Positions 20,159 to 32,353 of a DNA stretch of 64,000 nucleotides are shown here, one piece after another. How positions within the stretch are numbered: position 1 is the stretch's first letter; the number at the start of each line of letters is the position of its first letter. The notes beneath the pieces are model-generated. The model was given only the letters and a program-made list of their open reading frames with translations. It did not search any database and was not told where the DNA came from. Source of the DNA: Pyricularia pennisetigena (taxonomy: Eukaryota; Ascomycota; Sordariomycetes; Magnaporthales; Pyriculariaceae); NCBI RefSeq assembly GCF_004337985.1, contig NC_043742.1, forward strand, positions 8,039,136 through 8,103,135. The letters are read 5' to 3'. Made by a program: the position numbers and the translations under genes.

Positions 20159-23100
20159 TTTGAAAAACGAATTTTCGCAAGCACACGGCAACAAAAAAGA
20201 ACAAATTACCCCGGATGTGCGAAAAGGAAGCGACATTTATTCCTACCTGGCAGCTCGGCCCGACATTGGATCCCACCAGCTCCAGCCCATGACTCCTCCA
20301 CCTGGCAGTTCTGATGAAAAAAATGAAATAAAAACAACAAGTTTGATTGCTTAGCCGGGGACCTGGCGGGGCTTTCCCCAGCGCTTCCCCACAAACGGGA
20401 TTGCACTCTATGCCATCTTGGCGGCCTTGATTTGCCTTCTCAATCATGCGGCAAATATTTACGCCAGGTCGGGAGTTGCAATTTGGCCAAATTCGGCCAA
20501 GCAGCCCAACTGTAAATAGAATAGCCGTTGGAGAAACGTTTCGTTTAGTGCTGTCGAGAACAACAGTCGGGGTGTTTTCCGTTGCTGCATCGCTACTCTA
20601 GGGCCAACCCTGTCTGCTAGCTTCGGGGCTAGTCCCAGTTTTTTGCGGGAAATAGGATCTTTCCCCTCCCCCGCAGCATTCACCGTCCAATAGGGTTGCC
20701 GGTTGGCGTGTCTCTTCTGAATAAGGGCCTGCGGCTCCGATTTTCGGCATTTACATTTACCCATGGCTCGCATGGCAACCGTTGTGGTACAAGTCACGTG
20801 CCATTCGTTTACCCCAAGCCCTGTTTCGACTGTTTGAGAGCAATGCCTTGGTTATTTTGCCGATTTCGTAACAAATCAAGTAATAGCACCCGAGTCATCC
20901 GCTCAAGGTTTGCAGCTGGACGCAGTCAGGGGATCTTTTATATTGCATCTATTTTCGAGTAGCAAACATGTCTTCTATTAACTTCGCCTCCAAATCTCAC
21001 TTTCAGCCCCTTTCTTGGCCTTGCTTTCAATGCTGCTCCTGTATTACTCTAACCTAGAATCTACTTGGGCCATATAGGTTAGGTCGGCAGCAAGACGGGC
21101 ATATACCTGTCTGCACAAACATGCTAAAGCCAACAACTCTGTCACATAATGACAAATCCAGAGTAATCCTGCCCGAATATCAGGCATCTGCTAGAGTTTC
21201 TCCAGCGTCTCTTCAACTCTGGGTCCTTTTCCCACTGCTCCTGCGGCTTGGCGTTGTCAAAGTCCGCAACTCAAACCTCAAAACCCGGCATCTTGTGCTT
21301 GCGTACAGCAAAAGACCTTGTCCAGGAGTACAAGGGCAATTGCTTCTCTGCCTGGGCCGATAAAACGGCCATTCGGTCTGATCGTCCTCGGTTGCCAAGA
21401 GGCAGCGACTTGGGCGCAGTTCTCGAAATAGTAGAGGAACTTGGGCCTGCACTCAACTCCGCGTAGCAGCTGCACCTATTGAACCTTTGTGTACTATTTT
21501 TGCAAAGCAGACATCCACAAGAAAGCCGGAGTTCGACATCGTCGCTCAATATTTTAGCATGCGTCCTGCTCTGTTGCACTTGTCGCAGTCTTCAGCCACC
21601 GTCGGTCTCCTCGGCTAACTACCTCGGTTCCAATGTCTTGGCGCCTGGCCCAGATCAACCGCTTCTACACAGCCCGATAAGGAAACTTGAGCTTGGCCCT
21701 CATTGATAGCCCGCAGCTCTTAACCCGTTGCGGACTTTTTTTTGGGTCGCTCGTATGCGACTATGGTAGTCCACGGTGGGGGATCCCTCAACCACTTGCA
21801 TTGGCATAATTGCTGCCAAGTTGCGCAAACACGCACTCCTTCTCCCGCCAAAGACGACCGCATCCTGCCCGCAAACTCGATGATTGCTTCAGCATAGCTT
21901 CTGATGCCGACGACAATGTCCTCAAAGAGATTGGGCGCTGTATCCCGCCAAACTACCCTGCCGTTCTTGATTGTAATACTGTTGCCGGCTTCGTGGCAGT
22001 AATTACTACAAAAANNNNNNNNAAAAGCCGCCGAAGTCGGTCTTTTTGTGCTGGTAAGGCACTGTGCCTGAGCTTCTGAACCGGGGAAAATTCGGGGGCC
22101 GCTGTTTCTGCTGCTTTCTGGCCTGTGGGGCCCCTCGCCTGACCACCTTATCGCGGCGGGTCCATGTTGCTGTGATCGGCAGCTGCTACCACTTGAGAGC
22201 CTCCGCATGAGGTCTTTGGCGGCCTTGGGCTATCCGCAGGGCTCGACTCCGCATTACGCCGCTCGACATCATCCATTTGGCTGATGAACGGCCGCCAGGC
22301 CGGCTTGGCTAGCCTGGTCGGGAGGCGACACAACCCTGCTCCTGGGACCGCAAAAGCCTCCCACCTTCGCCGAATGGTCGGATTATCCCCGTATTTTTGA
22401 CATGGTAGGTTAACAAAAGGAGGTGGGTGCTGTCTCCACATCTGTGCGCCATGTAAATGGGCGAAAAAAGCATAATGATGATCCAATCCCGGGCTGATAT
22501 GCAACGAAACTTTGTTAGTAGCGCGATGTAAAGATCGACAACGCGTATGGACATCCACTACCCAACCTGCGAACAATGCCTCCCCGCTTCACTCGGCTGC
22601 CACTTTTTGCGGCTTATCGAATGCCTTTTAACATCCAGCCGAAGGGCAATGCATGACAGACTCGCTGAAATTTTCATGGTTGACAAAAACGGCTGTCTGA
22701 TAAAGTGCAAAATTGATGTGACGGTAGGGGATCGTGACGAAACCTACGTTTTGCCAAAGAGGAGGGCTTTTCGTTAAATTGCGCCATCGATAAACGGATC
22801 GGTTTAGAAAAGATCACGTTGATGTTCCATCATAACAGTCGGCAGTTCGAACACCGCAAACCGCTCAGCTTTATCGTATCCTGATCGTTCGTTGACGGCT
22901 GCTCGTACCCGGAATCTGTACCGTACCCACGCGGCCACGCCTTGTATTTGGGGTCGACCTCCCAAGGCAAAATACGACCAATGCAAGCGCCGCGACCCTT
23001 TGGATTCAGGGAGCCATTTACTACATAACACTGGACAGAACTGCAGATTGTTAGTTTACGAAGGCTGAAAAGCAAAGTTATATATAACGTATTAATAAAC

Positions 23101-26050
23101 TGGCAGAGGCCTTTGATGAATGCGCTCGAGAGAGCCATATGAGACTGAAAGGAGCGGCGGACCTTTTCAAGGATACATGATTAGGACTTGTCCGGTGAGG
23201 CAATACATTTGTAATTTCACGCACTTTTACGTTGCGATCAGGGCTTGGGGACCTGTTGTTTAGTATGATGGAAACTGTGGAGGTACAGATAAGTAGTGGG
23301 TTAAACATGATAAATCATGAGACTGTTGATATTTGCACAAGAAGCCAAGGCTGGGAGCAGTGAAACTGTGAAACAGTATCCCGTAGCGCTGCGTTCAGCT
23401 CCTTGTGAGCAAGGGACCGGGCCGTTGTTTACTATGCGATTGAGCGGATTCATCAAAGATAATAGCAAAGTTGTTGCAACTTTTGGATCTATGATTGAGC
23501 CACCACGCCTTTGAATTCATGGGGCATCAATTTTGTTCGGATGCAGGGCATGCAAATGTTGGTCATAATGACAAATAAGTGGTCTTGTCATTTCAGCGAC
23601 TTTGGTATAGAATTTCAAAAATGAGCGGAAGATATCTTTGGTGTGCCAGAAGTTGATAAATTTGATTTTGCTAGCTAGGTCAAATTCGCTTATCCGCCAA
23701 GCTGTAGAAGGATGTTTTCAACGAGCGCAACGCCGCCGGGAAGCATCGGTTGGTGAAGGTGCTCAAGTGCCTCCATAAACATGACGACCGGATGTGCGTG
23801 CAGATGACGCATTCTTGACGTAAAACAACGCTCAATCTAAAGCTGCAGAATATTCTTCCTTCCACTCCCCATTACGAGAATCTAGACAATGTATTTTCCA
23901 CACTCGTATCGCCACACATGATATTTTTCATCTAGTGCACCTTCCAAACTGGCTATGGTCCTAAGAACACACCGACTTAAGGCGCCAGGTGTAAACAAAA
24001 CTGTTTCAGTCAACTGTTGGAACCACCGGCGGTTGGTGGGCGTGAATTTGGCTCGGATAAATGTAGGAAAAGTTCGTTGGTTTGTATACCTCGACGACCT
24101 TGTCACAGTAGTCGGGTGGGTTAGACTGGCCATGTGAGTGGACATTTGGGATTTAAAGCCGATGGCGGCCTCGAGCTCGTTGGTTTCCCACCAAATGACT
24201 AGATTTCAGTTGACTGAGAGAAGCTGCAGGTAAGTATCGAAGTAAACAGATTTCCGATCGCTACCCATCGCTGCGGGTGGGGAAAACAACTCAAGATAAA
24301 TGCGGGACCGCAGCACTCTTGCATCACGGGACTTTCCTGCCCCAGACTCTACTACGACTGTGTCTGGCCCCATAGTTATCGCCCAATGCGGAATCCACCG
24401 CAACCTGTGGTCGTCCAAACCGCTCCGATAATTGGATCGACTGGGAGCGACATGCTTAGTTAGTGCTGCTGGCGTGGTGGAGATATGGCGCGTGTCAGCT
24501 GAATTGATTTGTGCGGATTTATTCAGTCGACGTAAAGGGTTGTTTGTGTAGAATAATCCTTGCAACGATGTTTTCGATTGTAGAATCAATAGAGCGGAAT
24601 TTTGAAATAGGTACCTTTCCATGTTAGGCCGTCTGCAGTACACAATCGATAACATGTTCAAATATAGGCAGGCAGGTTGACAGAATAATAGTCGCACCGT
24701 CTGCTATTTGAAATCAATAGAAAATTGCAGATAATCTTGAGCAATTGCAGCCAATTGAGTAAGTTTGTAAAGCATTTACCGAGTTGCTGATATATATATC
24801 ATGAACAAGGACTTTATTTATCTCAATAGTGCTGTTGCAAAATGTCGCAATTATGTGACGTTAACATACAGAACTCCGTCGCTTTTCGCTCGTCGTTTTC
24901 ATCCCATACCTTACAATATCACTAACTCTTATGTTGATGCCATGCGTCTGATATCGAACAGGCAGGGGCAGACGGCAAGTTTGGGGCGGAGGTAATGAAA
25001 CACAAGAATCAAGATGCAGGAAGTTAACAAGTGCGATGCCAAAAAGTGAGAAACTTTTAAATATCAAAGGCTTCAAAAGGTCAATACGACCAATTATGGC
25101 GGACAAAGTCTTGGGCCATCTTCAAACCGCACCTTTTCTCCAGTTGGTCATCACGACCCTATTTGTTTAAGCGCACCAGACCACCCCGAAACAAAACAAA
25201 ACCAAGGCAAGTATTTTTTCTGGTTACTAAATGGAAAAGGAGGAAGTTGGTAGTCTCATATAACCTTGCACGTGCTACTAGTGGGTTTGCTGGGCAGCCA
25301 TGTCGTTCAGGTAAATGCAAAAGGATGGTGTCAGCGTAATCTAATTTCTGTCTGCGCTTTATTGCTTTGTATGGTTATGTTGGTGCTTTGCGAACGCATT
25401 GTGGGGTGGAATGGACTAGTATGGATGCATGGTAAAATCAAACAGTAGGTTGCTAGCCAGGCAAGGCGATTGCTTATTTGATGGCTCTTTGTTCACTTAC
25501 AATCCAGACTTGGAAAGATTTCCTGTTTAGAAAAAAACTGTGAGATGAGTCTTGCCTTTGCCGTGCACTGGGTCATTCCTAGGTGGTTGTTAACTTTGGA
25601 CTCGGTTCTCTCACACAACACCCTAGGTTCTCCGGCACAAATCGTCTTTTGACAATAATGATCAAGGCTACAACCCCGACAAGACGCAAAACGCAGTGCC
25701 AAATGTGCAGATGGTACATGGTCTTTGGCCGACTCGCCTGGTGCAACAATTAGCTAGCGCCTTGAGGTCCGCCACTTGAATGAGGCAGAGGATAACGCCG
25801 GCTCACAACGATTCGACAAGAGGTGTCTGCAAAATTGGGAGACTGAGCTCACAACCATCACTAAAGCATGGCTGGGTATAGGTGAGTCGGGTTATTTGAT
25901 ATGGTCACAGTTTGAGGCGGACTCTACATTCTTTGGTAGAAGCGGCAACGCACGAGTATAACGATAATAAACTGAGATTTAAAAGAAGACGCCAGCTCAA
26001 GCCATATTGTACCGAGTCCCAAAGTAGATTTCCAAACACGCTGCGTAAGC
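20159..26050. other. Gene-poor 5.9-kb stretch, with an 8-N gap at 22015-22022
   Basis: I examined both strands for motifs and find no gene I can support. Reading frames are at most about 160 codons, without family signatures or consistent splice structure. The promoter of the MFS gene is presumably in the first few hundred bases. Base composition stays near that of the gene-bearing half, so it is not part of the AT-rich repeat block. It may hold a decayed element or lineage-specific non-coding DNA. Confidence 0.45.
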
Positions 26051-29000
26051 TCAAGCAAAAACCTCGATTACATACCTCCCCTTTTCCACACAACCCTCCC
26101 ACCAGGCATCCCGCTCGACGTGCGCCCCGATCCGACCCTCCCGCCTGTCCGCCTCGAACAAAACCGGCTCCAGCGCCGCCTCCACCCCGTCGGCGAGCTT
26201 CTTGGTCCCGCAGACGAGCACAACCGCGCCCTTGCCCCACAGGTCGACCAGCTCGTCCCGCCGCGGACCGACCATGGCGTCGGCAACATACCTCCCGGCC
26301 ACGCCCCCGGCGGCGCGGGAGTAGGCCCGCTCGACCGTCACGACGTCGGCGAAGGACCCCTCCAGCTCGTCCCGGTACAGGTCGTCGTGCGCGCCCCGGC
26401 AGCCAAAGAACAGCAGCGCCGGGCCCAGAGCAGCGCCCTTTTTGAGCAGCCCCGCCCGCTGCTGCAGGAAGCCGCGGAAGGGCGCGATGCCTGCCCCGGC
26501 GGCCACCATGATGACGGGCGTGGAGGGGTCCGAGGGGAGGCGGAAGTCGCTGCTGTGCTGGTCCGGGCGGACGGAGATGTGGAGCGAGTCGTGCGCCGCG
26601 AGCGACGAGAGGAAGTTGGAGCCGACGCCGCGGGTCGGGTCGGCTTGCTGGTCGACGACGGAAAATGTGAGGGTGGCGAGCTGTCGGTCCTGCGCCGTGG
26701 CGGCGGCCTTGGCGTCCATCGCTGCCGCGTAGGTCGGGCACGAGGAGAAGGAGTACGTCCGTCGCTGCATGCGCGGCAGGAGGGCGACGAACTCGGCCAG
26801 GGGCAGGGGCACGGCCGCGGTCGAGAACCGGCCCAGCACGTCCAGGAGGCTCTGTGGGTTCTCGTCCAGGCCTGCCGACCTGATCGCTGTCAACGCGGCC
26901 TTGGTGGTGTCGTCGGCGGCCAGTTCTGCCAGCCTGTCCAGGACTTCTGGGTTTGTGATGGCGCGCCGCAGGTCCTTGGCCGCGAAAAGCTGCGAGGCGT
27001 GGATGGGCACGTCGACTGGGAGGTCGAGCCCGAGGCCGACGCCGCCGACGCCGCCGACGCCGCCGCCCTCGCCGCCGACGACCACGACGTCGTCGCTACG
27101 CAGGCCGTAGCGGGACAGGGCGCGCTCGATGGTGGCGCCGTCGTTCCGCGGCATGACCTGCACGTGCCAGCCTGGTGCGTACTTGATGCCGGCGGGGAGG
27201 ACGAACTCGACGTGTCCCTTCTCCACGCGGCCCGTGGCTGGGTTCACGGCAAGCGTCTTTGCGTCCGTCACGGTTGCGGTGGAGAAGCCCTGGGGTGGCG
27301 AGGGGACTACTGGCTCCTTTTCGGGGGATTTGGTGACCGAGATGTTGACGGCTGGCGGTGCCGATGATGATGATGATGAATCCGTCCCCTGGCCGTCTTG
27401 CACCACGCCCAGCAGCCGACCCGTCCACTGGTCCAGCACCTCAAACGCATCATCCTTGGCGTTGTTGATCTTTCCCATGGGCATCAGCCGCGACGCACCG
27501 GCCACCTCGAGCCGGGCGTCAAGCAGCAGCGGAGTCATGTAAAAGGTCGACGCCCAGTTGCTGTGGCCGCACCCCAGCACTGCATACCGAGGACCGCCGT
27601 TTTCGCGGCTCAGGTCTCCGGGCTGGAGCTGCTGCTCGACCCACTCCATGAACTTGGCTGCGTTTCCGGCTGGTTTTCCGTGGTATGTGCCGCAGATGAA
27701 GACGGAGAGTTTGGGTAGCTTGCCAGCGGCCGAGTTCATGGTCCCGACGGTTGTTTTGAATCCGCGGCCGTCGAGGTGGGAAGCCAGACGATTGGCAAGA
27801 GCTTCACAGGTGCCCGTGTCGGACCCGTAGAGGATGGATATCTCTTGCTCTCGGCCCAAGGGTACATCCTGACGCATCACCGTATCCTTGCCCTCTGTCC
27901 GTGTTTGCCTCAGCTCGCCATGGAGATCCGTTGCGGTTCTTCCGCGTCTCAGCTTCGCCCTGATGTTGAAACCCTCGGGCTTGATGGTCAACAGATGCTT
28001 GATCTTCAGCTTGTACTCGGGATCATCCATGCTCAGGTCGAAATTCTTCAACAGCATAGCCATGGCCAGCTTGGCCTCCTGCCAGGTGAAGGCCATGCCC
28101 AGACAGATGCGCTGCCCGTTGCCAAACGGCTTCCAGGCGTCTGGTGGCAGCGCCTCAAAGTCGTCCTGCAGCATGCGCTCCGGCTTCCACTCGTCGGCGT
28201 CGGGCCCGTAGACGGCCTTGTCGCGATGGATGGGGTCCAGAAGCAGGCAGACGGCCTCGCCCGGCTGGACGAGGTACTTGCCGGCCAGCATCTCGGGCTT
28301 GTAGGGCGTGACGTAGAAGGCGACGGCGGTCGGCATCAGCCGCAGCGCCTCGCGGAACACTGCATCTAGATAGGGAAGCCTGCCGAGGTGCGCGGCGGTC
28401 ACGGGCCCGGTGCCGACCACGTCGTCGACTTCCTTTTGCGCCTTTGCCAGCGTCTCCGGGTGGGTGAGAAGGTAGTAGGTGGCAAAGCACAGCATGCCAG
28501 AGGTGGTCTCGTGGCCGGCCACCAGGAAGGTGATGAGGTTGCGCACGATCTCGTCGTCGTCCAGACGCTCCCCAGTCTCGGGGTCGCTGTTGTTGAGCAT
28601 GGCGTTTAGAAAATCGCGCCGCACCACGGGGTTGCGCCTCCTGGCCTCGACCATGCCCGTGCACAGATCCGTCATGAGCTGGATGTCCTTTTTGAACTTG
28701 CGCATGGCCCTGGGGCGGAAAAACCCCGCCCAGTCCGGCAACATGGCTTGGATGTCGGCCTCGCTCAGGATGGCGACCATGTGCTTGACGAAGGGGTGGT
28801 GGTGGCCGTCGCGGTAGAAGCTGTTGAAGCGATAGTCCATCATGCAGAGCGCGATGGTGTCGAGCGTCAGGCGCGTGTAGTCGCCGGCCACGTCGATGGC
28901 GTGGTCGGGACCGTGGCGCGCCCACTTGAGACACAGCTGCTCGGCGACGTCGCTCATCTCGTCAAACATGCTGCGGACGCTGAGCGGGCCAAAGATGGGC

Positions 29001-29407
29001 TTGAGGATGCGGTGCGAGATGCCCCACTGGCGGCTGCCGTGGTGCGCCGTGAAGAGCGCGTCCTGCACGACCTGTCGCAGCGTCGACACGCCGCTCGTCA
29101 CGAGCTTGTGCCAGCGCGTCTCGTCGCACACCTCATGCGCCAGCTCCCGCGTGCACACGCTGATCTCGCGCTTTCCGGCAAACACCATCTGGAAGATGGG
29201 GCCGTACTGTTTCTGGATTGACAGCATCGATTCAAAGGGAGCCTTGAGGTCAAGATGTGGGATGCTGCCGATCAGGGGGTAGGCAGTTGGGCCGGGGATC
29301 TTTTCTCCTTTGGAGTAGGGGCAGCCCGAGGGCTCCCCATTGAGGAGGGGACATTTGGTTGATTCCGTCTCTGTCAGTGTTGTTGTTGTTGTTGTCTTTG
29401 ATGACAT
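26051..29407 (-). CDS. CYP505-type self-sufficient cytochrome P450 (P450-CPR fusion)
   Basis: Single intron-free frame of 1118 residues. The N-terminal P450 (about 30-480) has AGHETTSG in helix I (297-304), ExxR at Glu353-Arg356 and the haem loop FGNGQRICLG with Cys435. The C-terminal reductase has a flavodoxin/FMN part (ISILYGSDTGTCEALA, about 520-660), an FAD part (RTYSFSSC, GVGSNFLSSL) and an NADPH part (VAAGAGIAPFRGF, CGTKKLADG), ending YVIEVFA. Enzymes of this family (P450foxy, FUM6) hydroxylate fatty acyl or polyketide chains near the omega end without a separate reductase. All key residues are present, so the enzyme should be functional. It shares a 752-bp divergent promoter with the epoxide-hydrolase-like gene. 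An oxygenase for a lipid-like secondary metabolite is likely, given the AOS gene 3 kb away. Confidence 0.95.
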   Translation of the reverse strand: MSSKTTTTTTLTETESTKCPLLNGEPSGCPYSKGEKIPGPTAYPLIGSIPHLDLKAPFESMLSIQKQYGPIFQMVFAGKREISVCTRELAHEVCDETRWHKLVTSGVSTLRQVVQDALFTAHHGSRQWGISHRILKPIFGPLSVRSMFDEMSDVAEQLCLKWARHGPDHAIDVAGDYTRLTLDTIALCMMDYRFNSFYRDGHHHPFVKHMVAILSEADIQAMLPDWAGFFRPRAMRKFKKDIQLMTDLCTGMVEARRRNPVVRRDFLNAMLNNSDPETGERLDDDEIVRNLITFLVAGHETTSGMLCFATYYLLTHPETLAKAQKEVDDVVGTGPVTAAHLGRLPYLDAVFREALRLMPTAVAFYVTPYKPEMLAGKYLVQPGEAVCLLLDPIHRDKAVYGPDADEWKPERMLQDDFEALPPDAWKPFGNGQRICLGMAFTWQEAKLAMAMLLKNFDLSMDDPEYKLKIKHLLTIKPEGFNIRAKLRRGRTATDLHGELRQTRTEGKDTVMRQDVPLGREQEISILYGSDTGTCEALANRLASHLDGRGFKTTVGTMNSAAGKLPKLSVFICGTYHGKPAGNAAKFMEWVEQQLQPGDLSRENGGPRYAVLGCGHSNWASTFYMTPLLLDARLEVAGASRLMPMGKINNAKDDAFEVLDQWTGRLLGVVQDGQGTDSSSSSSAPPAVNISVTKSPEKEPVVPSPPQGFSTATVTDAKTLAVNPATGRVEKGHVEFVLPAGIKYAPGWHVQVMPRNDGATIERALSRYGLRSDDVVVVGGEGGGVGGVGGVGLGLDLPVDVPIHASQLFAAKDLRRAITNPEVLDRLAELAADDTTKAALTAIRSAGLDENPQSLLDVLGRFSTAAVPLPLAEFVALLPRMQRRTYSFSSCPTYAAAMDAKAAATAQDRQLATLTFSVVDQQADPTRGVGSNFLSSLAAHDSLHISVRPDQHSSDFRLPSDPSTPVIMVAAGAGIAPFRGFLQQRAGLLKKGAALGPALLFFGCRGAHDDLYRDELEGSFADVVTVERAYSRAAGGVAGRYVADAMVGPRRDELVDLWGKGAVVLVCGTKKLADGVEAALEPVLFEADRREGRIGAHVERDAWWEGCVEKGRYVIEVFA

Positions 29408-30159
29408 TATGTTTGGGGTGTTGGTATTAGGAGGGTATTAGGAAAAGGTCAAGGCAAAGGTGGTTGGAGTTGGTGTTTTCCAACAAGTTACGACATAGAA
29501 GCGAAGAACGGATATGTGAGGTATGTATTGTATATGGGAGAACTCAAGAGAGAGGCAGAGAGAGAGAGAGAGAGAGAGAGGGAAAGCTACATTAACTTAG
29601 TCGTACACTCAATACAAGATGCATACGTCTTGGAACAATACCTGGATATTTGTCCCATGTACCTTACTGGCTAATCGATGTCGACCTGCTCTGTAACTAC
29701 AACACTTGCCGCAATAGGAAAGACATCTTTTCCCATGCAAGGACCAAATGCACTGCCTCGACCGTCGATGAGGCATTTGTTCGCACATGTTACATGTTTG
29801 TCCACTTGAATTTAGTGTTAACCTCTTTGAGCAGTTGGATTGGAAGCTTTTGCCCCGAGGTGCCTTGCCACGACGTCGCTACATAAATCCCTCAGACATC
29901 CTCCCCCGGCCAAACTCTCTACAGGGGCCCAGGACAGAATCGCCAATTTGCTGCGGCAGCCGGTAAATTCTCAACAGAAAGCCGGATTTGAACCATCACA
30001 AGACAAAGAACAAGAGAAGCGGTACCGCCACATAAAACCGCAACCAAAATTACAGCAGAGGTCGAGTCAAGCGCAACAAAATCTCGAGAGAAAAAAGAAA
30101 AAAAAAAAGAAAAAGAAAAAAGAAATTAAAACAAAACAAGAAAAATACCCGACAATCCA
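29408..30159. promoter_or_regulatory. Divergent promoter of CYP505 and the epoxide hydrolase
   Basis: 752 bp between two start codons pointing apart. It includes a GA microsatellite at about 29557-29581 and a purine-rich leader (AAAAAG runs) immediately upstream of the 30160 ATG. Co-regulation of the two genes is inferred from geometry. No specific operator was identified. Confidence 0.55.
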
Positions 30160-31218
30160 ATGCCTTCCCCTCCTTTGACCCCTGACGACGATCGCGTCAC
30201 CCACCACTCGGTCCCCATCGACAATCTCGTGTACCACTACATCCAATCCCTCCCAGCGCCCCCAACCAAGGCCCGGGGCACCATCTTCCTCCTCCATGGC
30301 TGGCCCGACACCGCCCTGACGTGGCGATACACCATCCCCTTTCTGACGTCGCCACCGCTCAGCCTGCGCGTCGTAGCCCCGGACATGCTGGGATACGGTG
30401 GGACTTCGGCGCCCGAGGACCCGGCAGAGTACAGCCTGAAGAGGATGTCGATGCACATGCGAGCCCTGGTCAAGCATGTGATGGGCCAACAAGAAGAGGA
30501 CGAGCAGCCGAGGGCAGAGAAGCCCGCGCCGGTGCTGCTGGCCGGCCACGACTGGGGCGCCGCGCTGGCCTGGCGCATGGTGGCGCTCTGGACTCCCGGG
30601 CTGTTCAGCGGCGTGGCGTGCCTCAACGTGCCGTACCTGCCGCCCGACGCGGGCGAGTTTGTAGACATGGAGGCGTACGTGGCTGCGATCCCGTCGCTGC
30701 GCTACCAGCTGCAGCTGAGCGGCGACGAGGCCGTGTCCATCATCGACGACGCCTCGTCCGGCCACGCCAACCTACGCGGCTTCCTGAATGGCATCTACGA
30801 CGGCCGCGGCCCAAACGGCGAGGAGTCTTTTACGGTGGACCAAGGCGTGCGCCAGCCCGAGGTGCTGCGCGTCGTGGGCCCGGCCAAGCTGATGCGCGAG
30901 GAATGGGTCGACTACTACGTTGCTCAGTTCGCGGCCAGGTCCTTCCGCGGGCCCACGAATTGGTACCGGACTAGGAAGGTCAACTACGACGACGAGAAGG
31001 GGATGAGTCACGTCGTGATTCGGACGCCTTCCATGGTGGTCATGGGGAAGAAGGATGACGCACTGCCACCGGCCCTGGCGGATGGGATGGAGAAATGGTT
31101 CGGAGAGGGCTTGTTGAGGAAGGAAGTGGTAGACGCTGGGCATTGGGCTCACTGGGAGGAAGCGGAGAAGGTGAATTCATTGCTGGGGGAGTTTTTCGGG
31201 CATGTTTTGGACGGGTAG
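30160..31218 (+). CDS. Epoxide-hydrolase-type alpha/beta hydrolase
   Basis: Single exon, 352 residues, no signal peptide. The soluble epoxide hydrolase pattern is complete: HGWPD oxyanion loop (46-50), nucleophile Asp131 in GHDWGA, lid tyrosine Tyr269 in NWYRT, acid Asp299 (or Asp300) in GKKDDA, and base His328 in AGHWAHWE. An Asp nucleophile (rather than Ser) plus HGxP and a lid Tyr fits epoxide hydrolase; a haloalkane dehalogenase is less likely because of the lid Tyr. It would open an epoxide to a vicinal diol in the cytosol. Next to a CYP505 oxygenase, a P450-made epoxide is a natural candidate substrate, but this is inference. Coding sequence is GC-rich and intact. Confidence 0.88.
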   Translation: MPSPPLTPDDDRVTHHSVPIDNLVYHYIQSLPAPPTKARGTIFLLHGWPDTALTWRYTIPFLTSPPLSLRVVAPDMLGYGGTSAPEDPAEYSLKRMSMHMRALVKHVMGQQEEDEQPRAEKPAPVLLAGHDWGAALAWRMVALWTPGLFSGVACLNVPYLPPDAGEFVDMEAYVAAIPSLRYQLQLSGDEAVSIIDDASSGHANLRGFLNGIYDGRGPNGEESFTVDQGVRQPEVLRVVGPAKLMREEWVDYYVAQFAARSFRGPTNWYRTRKVNYDDEKGMSHVVIRTPSMVVMGKKDDALPPALADGMEKWFGEGLLRKEVVDAGHWAHWEEAEKVNSLLGEFFGHVLDG

Positions 31219-32353
31219 TCCCGGAATATTGGGGCCGCTGTAGTTTTCTTTAATTTTTTTTTTTTTTTTTTNNNNNNNNNNNTGAGTGGTCGAATTAAAT
31301 AAATTTCAGCTACCTTTAAGGCAATTTTATTTTAGCTTAATTGTGCATCAACATTCCTTGGCTGGCTGGCTTAACAACTCTGCTAGATCTTTTGCCACAA
31401 TCGGCCTAGCTCGGCGAAATCACATGCATCTATCTCATTTACTAATGGTACAGCAGATATAATTCCTACCTAACTTACCGCCCATGTCTGCACGGAGGGT
31501 GACAGTAGTACTGGGCACGCACGGCTCGGGTCCACCCGCCATGACAAGGTTCCAGGGATGGGATGGCCGATCAAGCCAGATAGTCAATTTTCAGCTAGGT
31601 TATTTGCTAGATGGCTCTTTGTTTGAATCGCATGGGATTCTGGCCTCTTGGAGAGGGGAAACGGGGCCTGTCGAAAAAAGCTCCATTGATGATCCATCCT
31701 TGCTTGACCTGCCGCATCAAGTGCTGCGCCCCAATCGAAAATCCCTCAGCACCCGACAAGTGCCGTTTGTGAAAGACTGACACTAACTAGCCTTGACTTG
31801 GTATTTTTGCCCACAAATCATTTCTCTTGTACCTCGATTGATTCTCAGCCGTGACATTTGTTCAGGTTTCATTAGGGCCTTGGTTGTGTCTCCAGATTCC
31901 ACTTGCCATTTCTGGCTTAAATGATCCAGCGGGTCAAACACTCACTTGCTCACTCGACCATGGTGTGTGACTACCTCTATGGAGAAGAGCACCGTTGCTA
32001 GAGGCATTTTTTTTTTCTTTTCTTATCATTGGGTGGCCGTGTTTGGCTGTAAATGATCTCTGTAGACTGGCTGGCACAAGGGCACAGGGACGACATAGCA
32101 ATCTAGGAGGATGCGCGGCTATGCTTTCCCGTCTAGACTAGACCTAGACCTGGACCTTATACCAGGCCGTTGGAGGATATATCCATCATGAGCTGTGGCC
32201 AGTTGCTAGCTATGGAATTTCTTCTCCTACTACTCTTAGCAATAGACAATCTCGACCTACATACATTTTTCATTTTTTTTCTTTCTTTTTTTACCTTTGC
32301 TCTCATCTCGTTGCTTTCCTTGGTGCAGATCTTTGGCCCTTTGAGTGCCTGGC
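31219..32353. other. Intergenic region with 11-N gap; promoter of the AOS gene
   Basis: A T-run followed by 11 N (31272-31282) marks an assembly gap just after the epoxide hydrolase gene. The rest has no supported gene. A pyrimidine tract ending in TTGGTGCAG at about 32327-32335 looks like an intron 3' end or CT-rich core promoter right before the AOS start; an upstream exon cannot be excluded. Confidence 0.5.

Noticed and set aside
29965..30000. Possible tRNA B-box (GGTTCAAATCCGG on the minus strand)
   Set aside because: The flanking bases do not form a five-pair T-stem, and I could not find a matching acceptor stem, A-box or anticodon arm.
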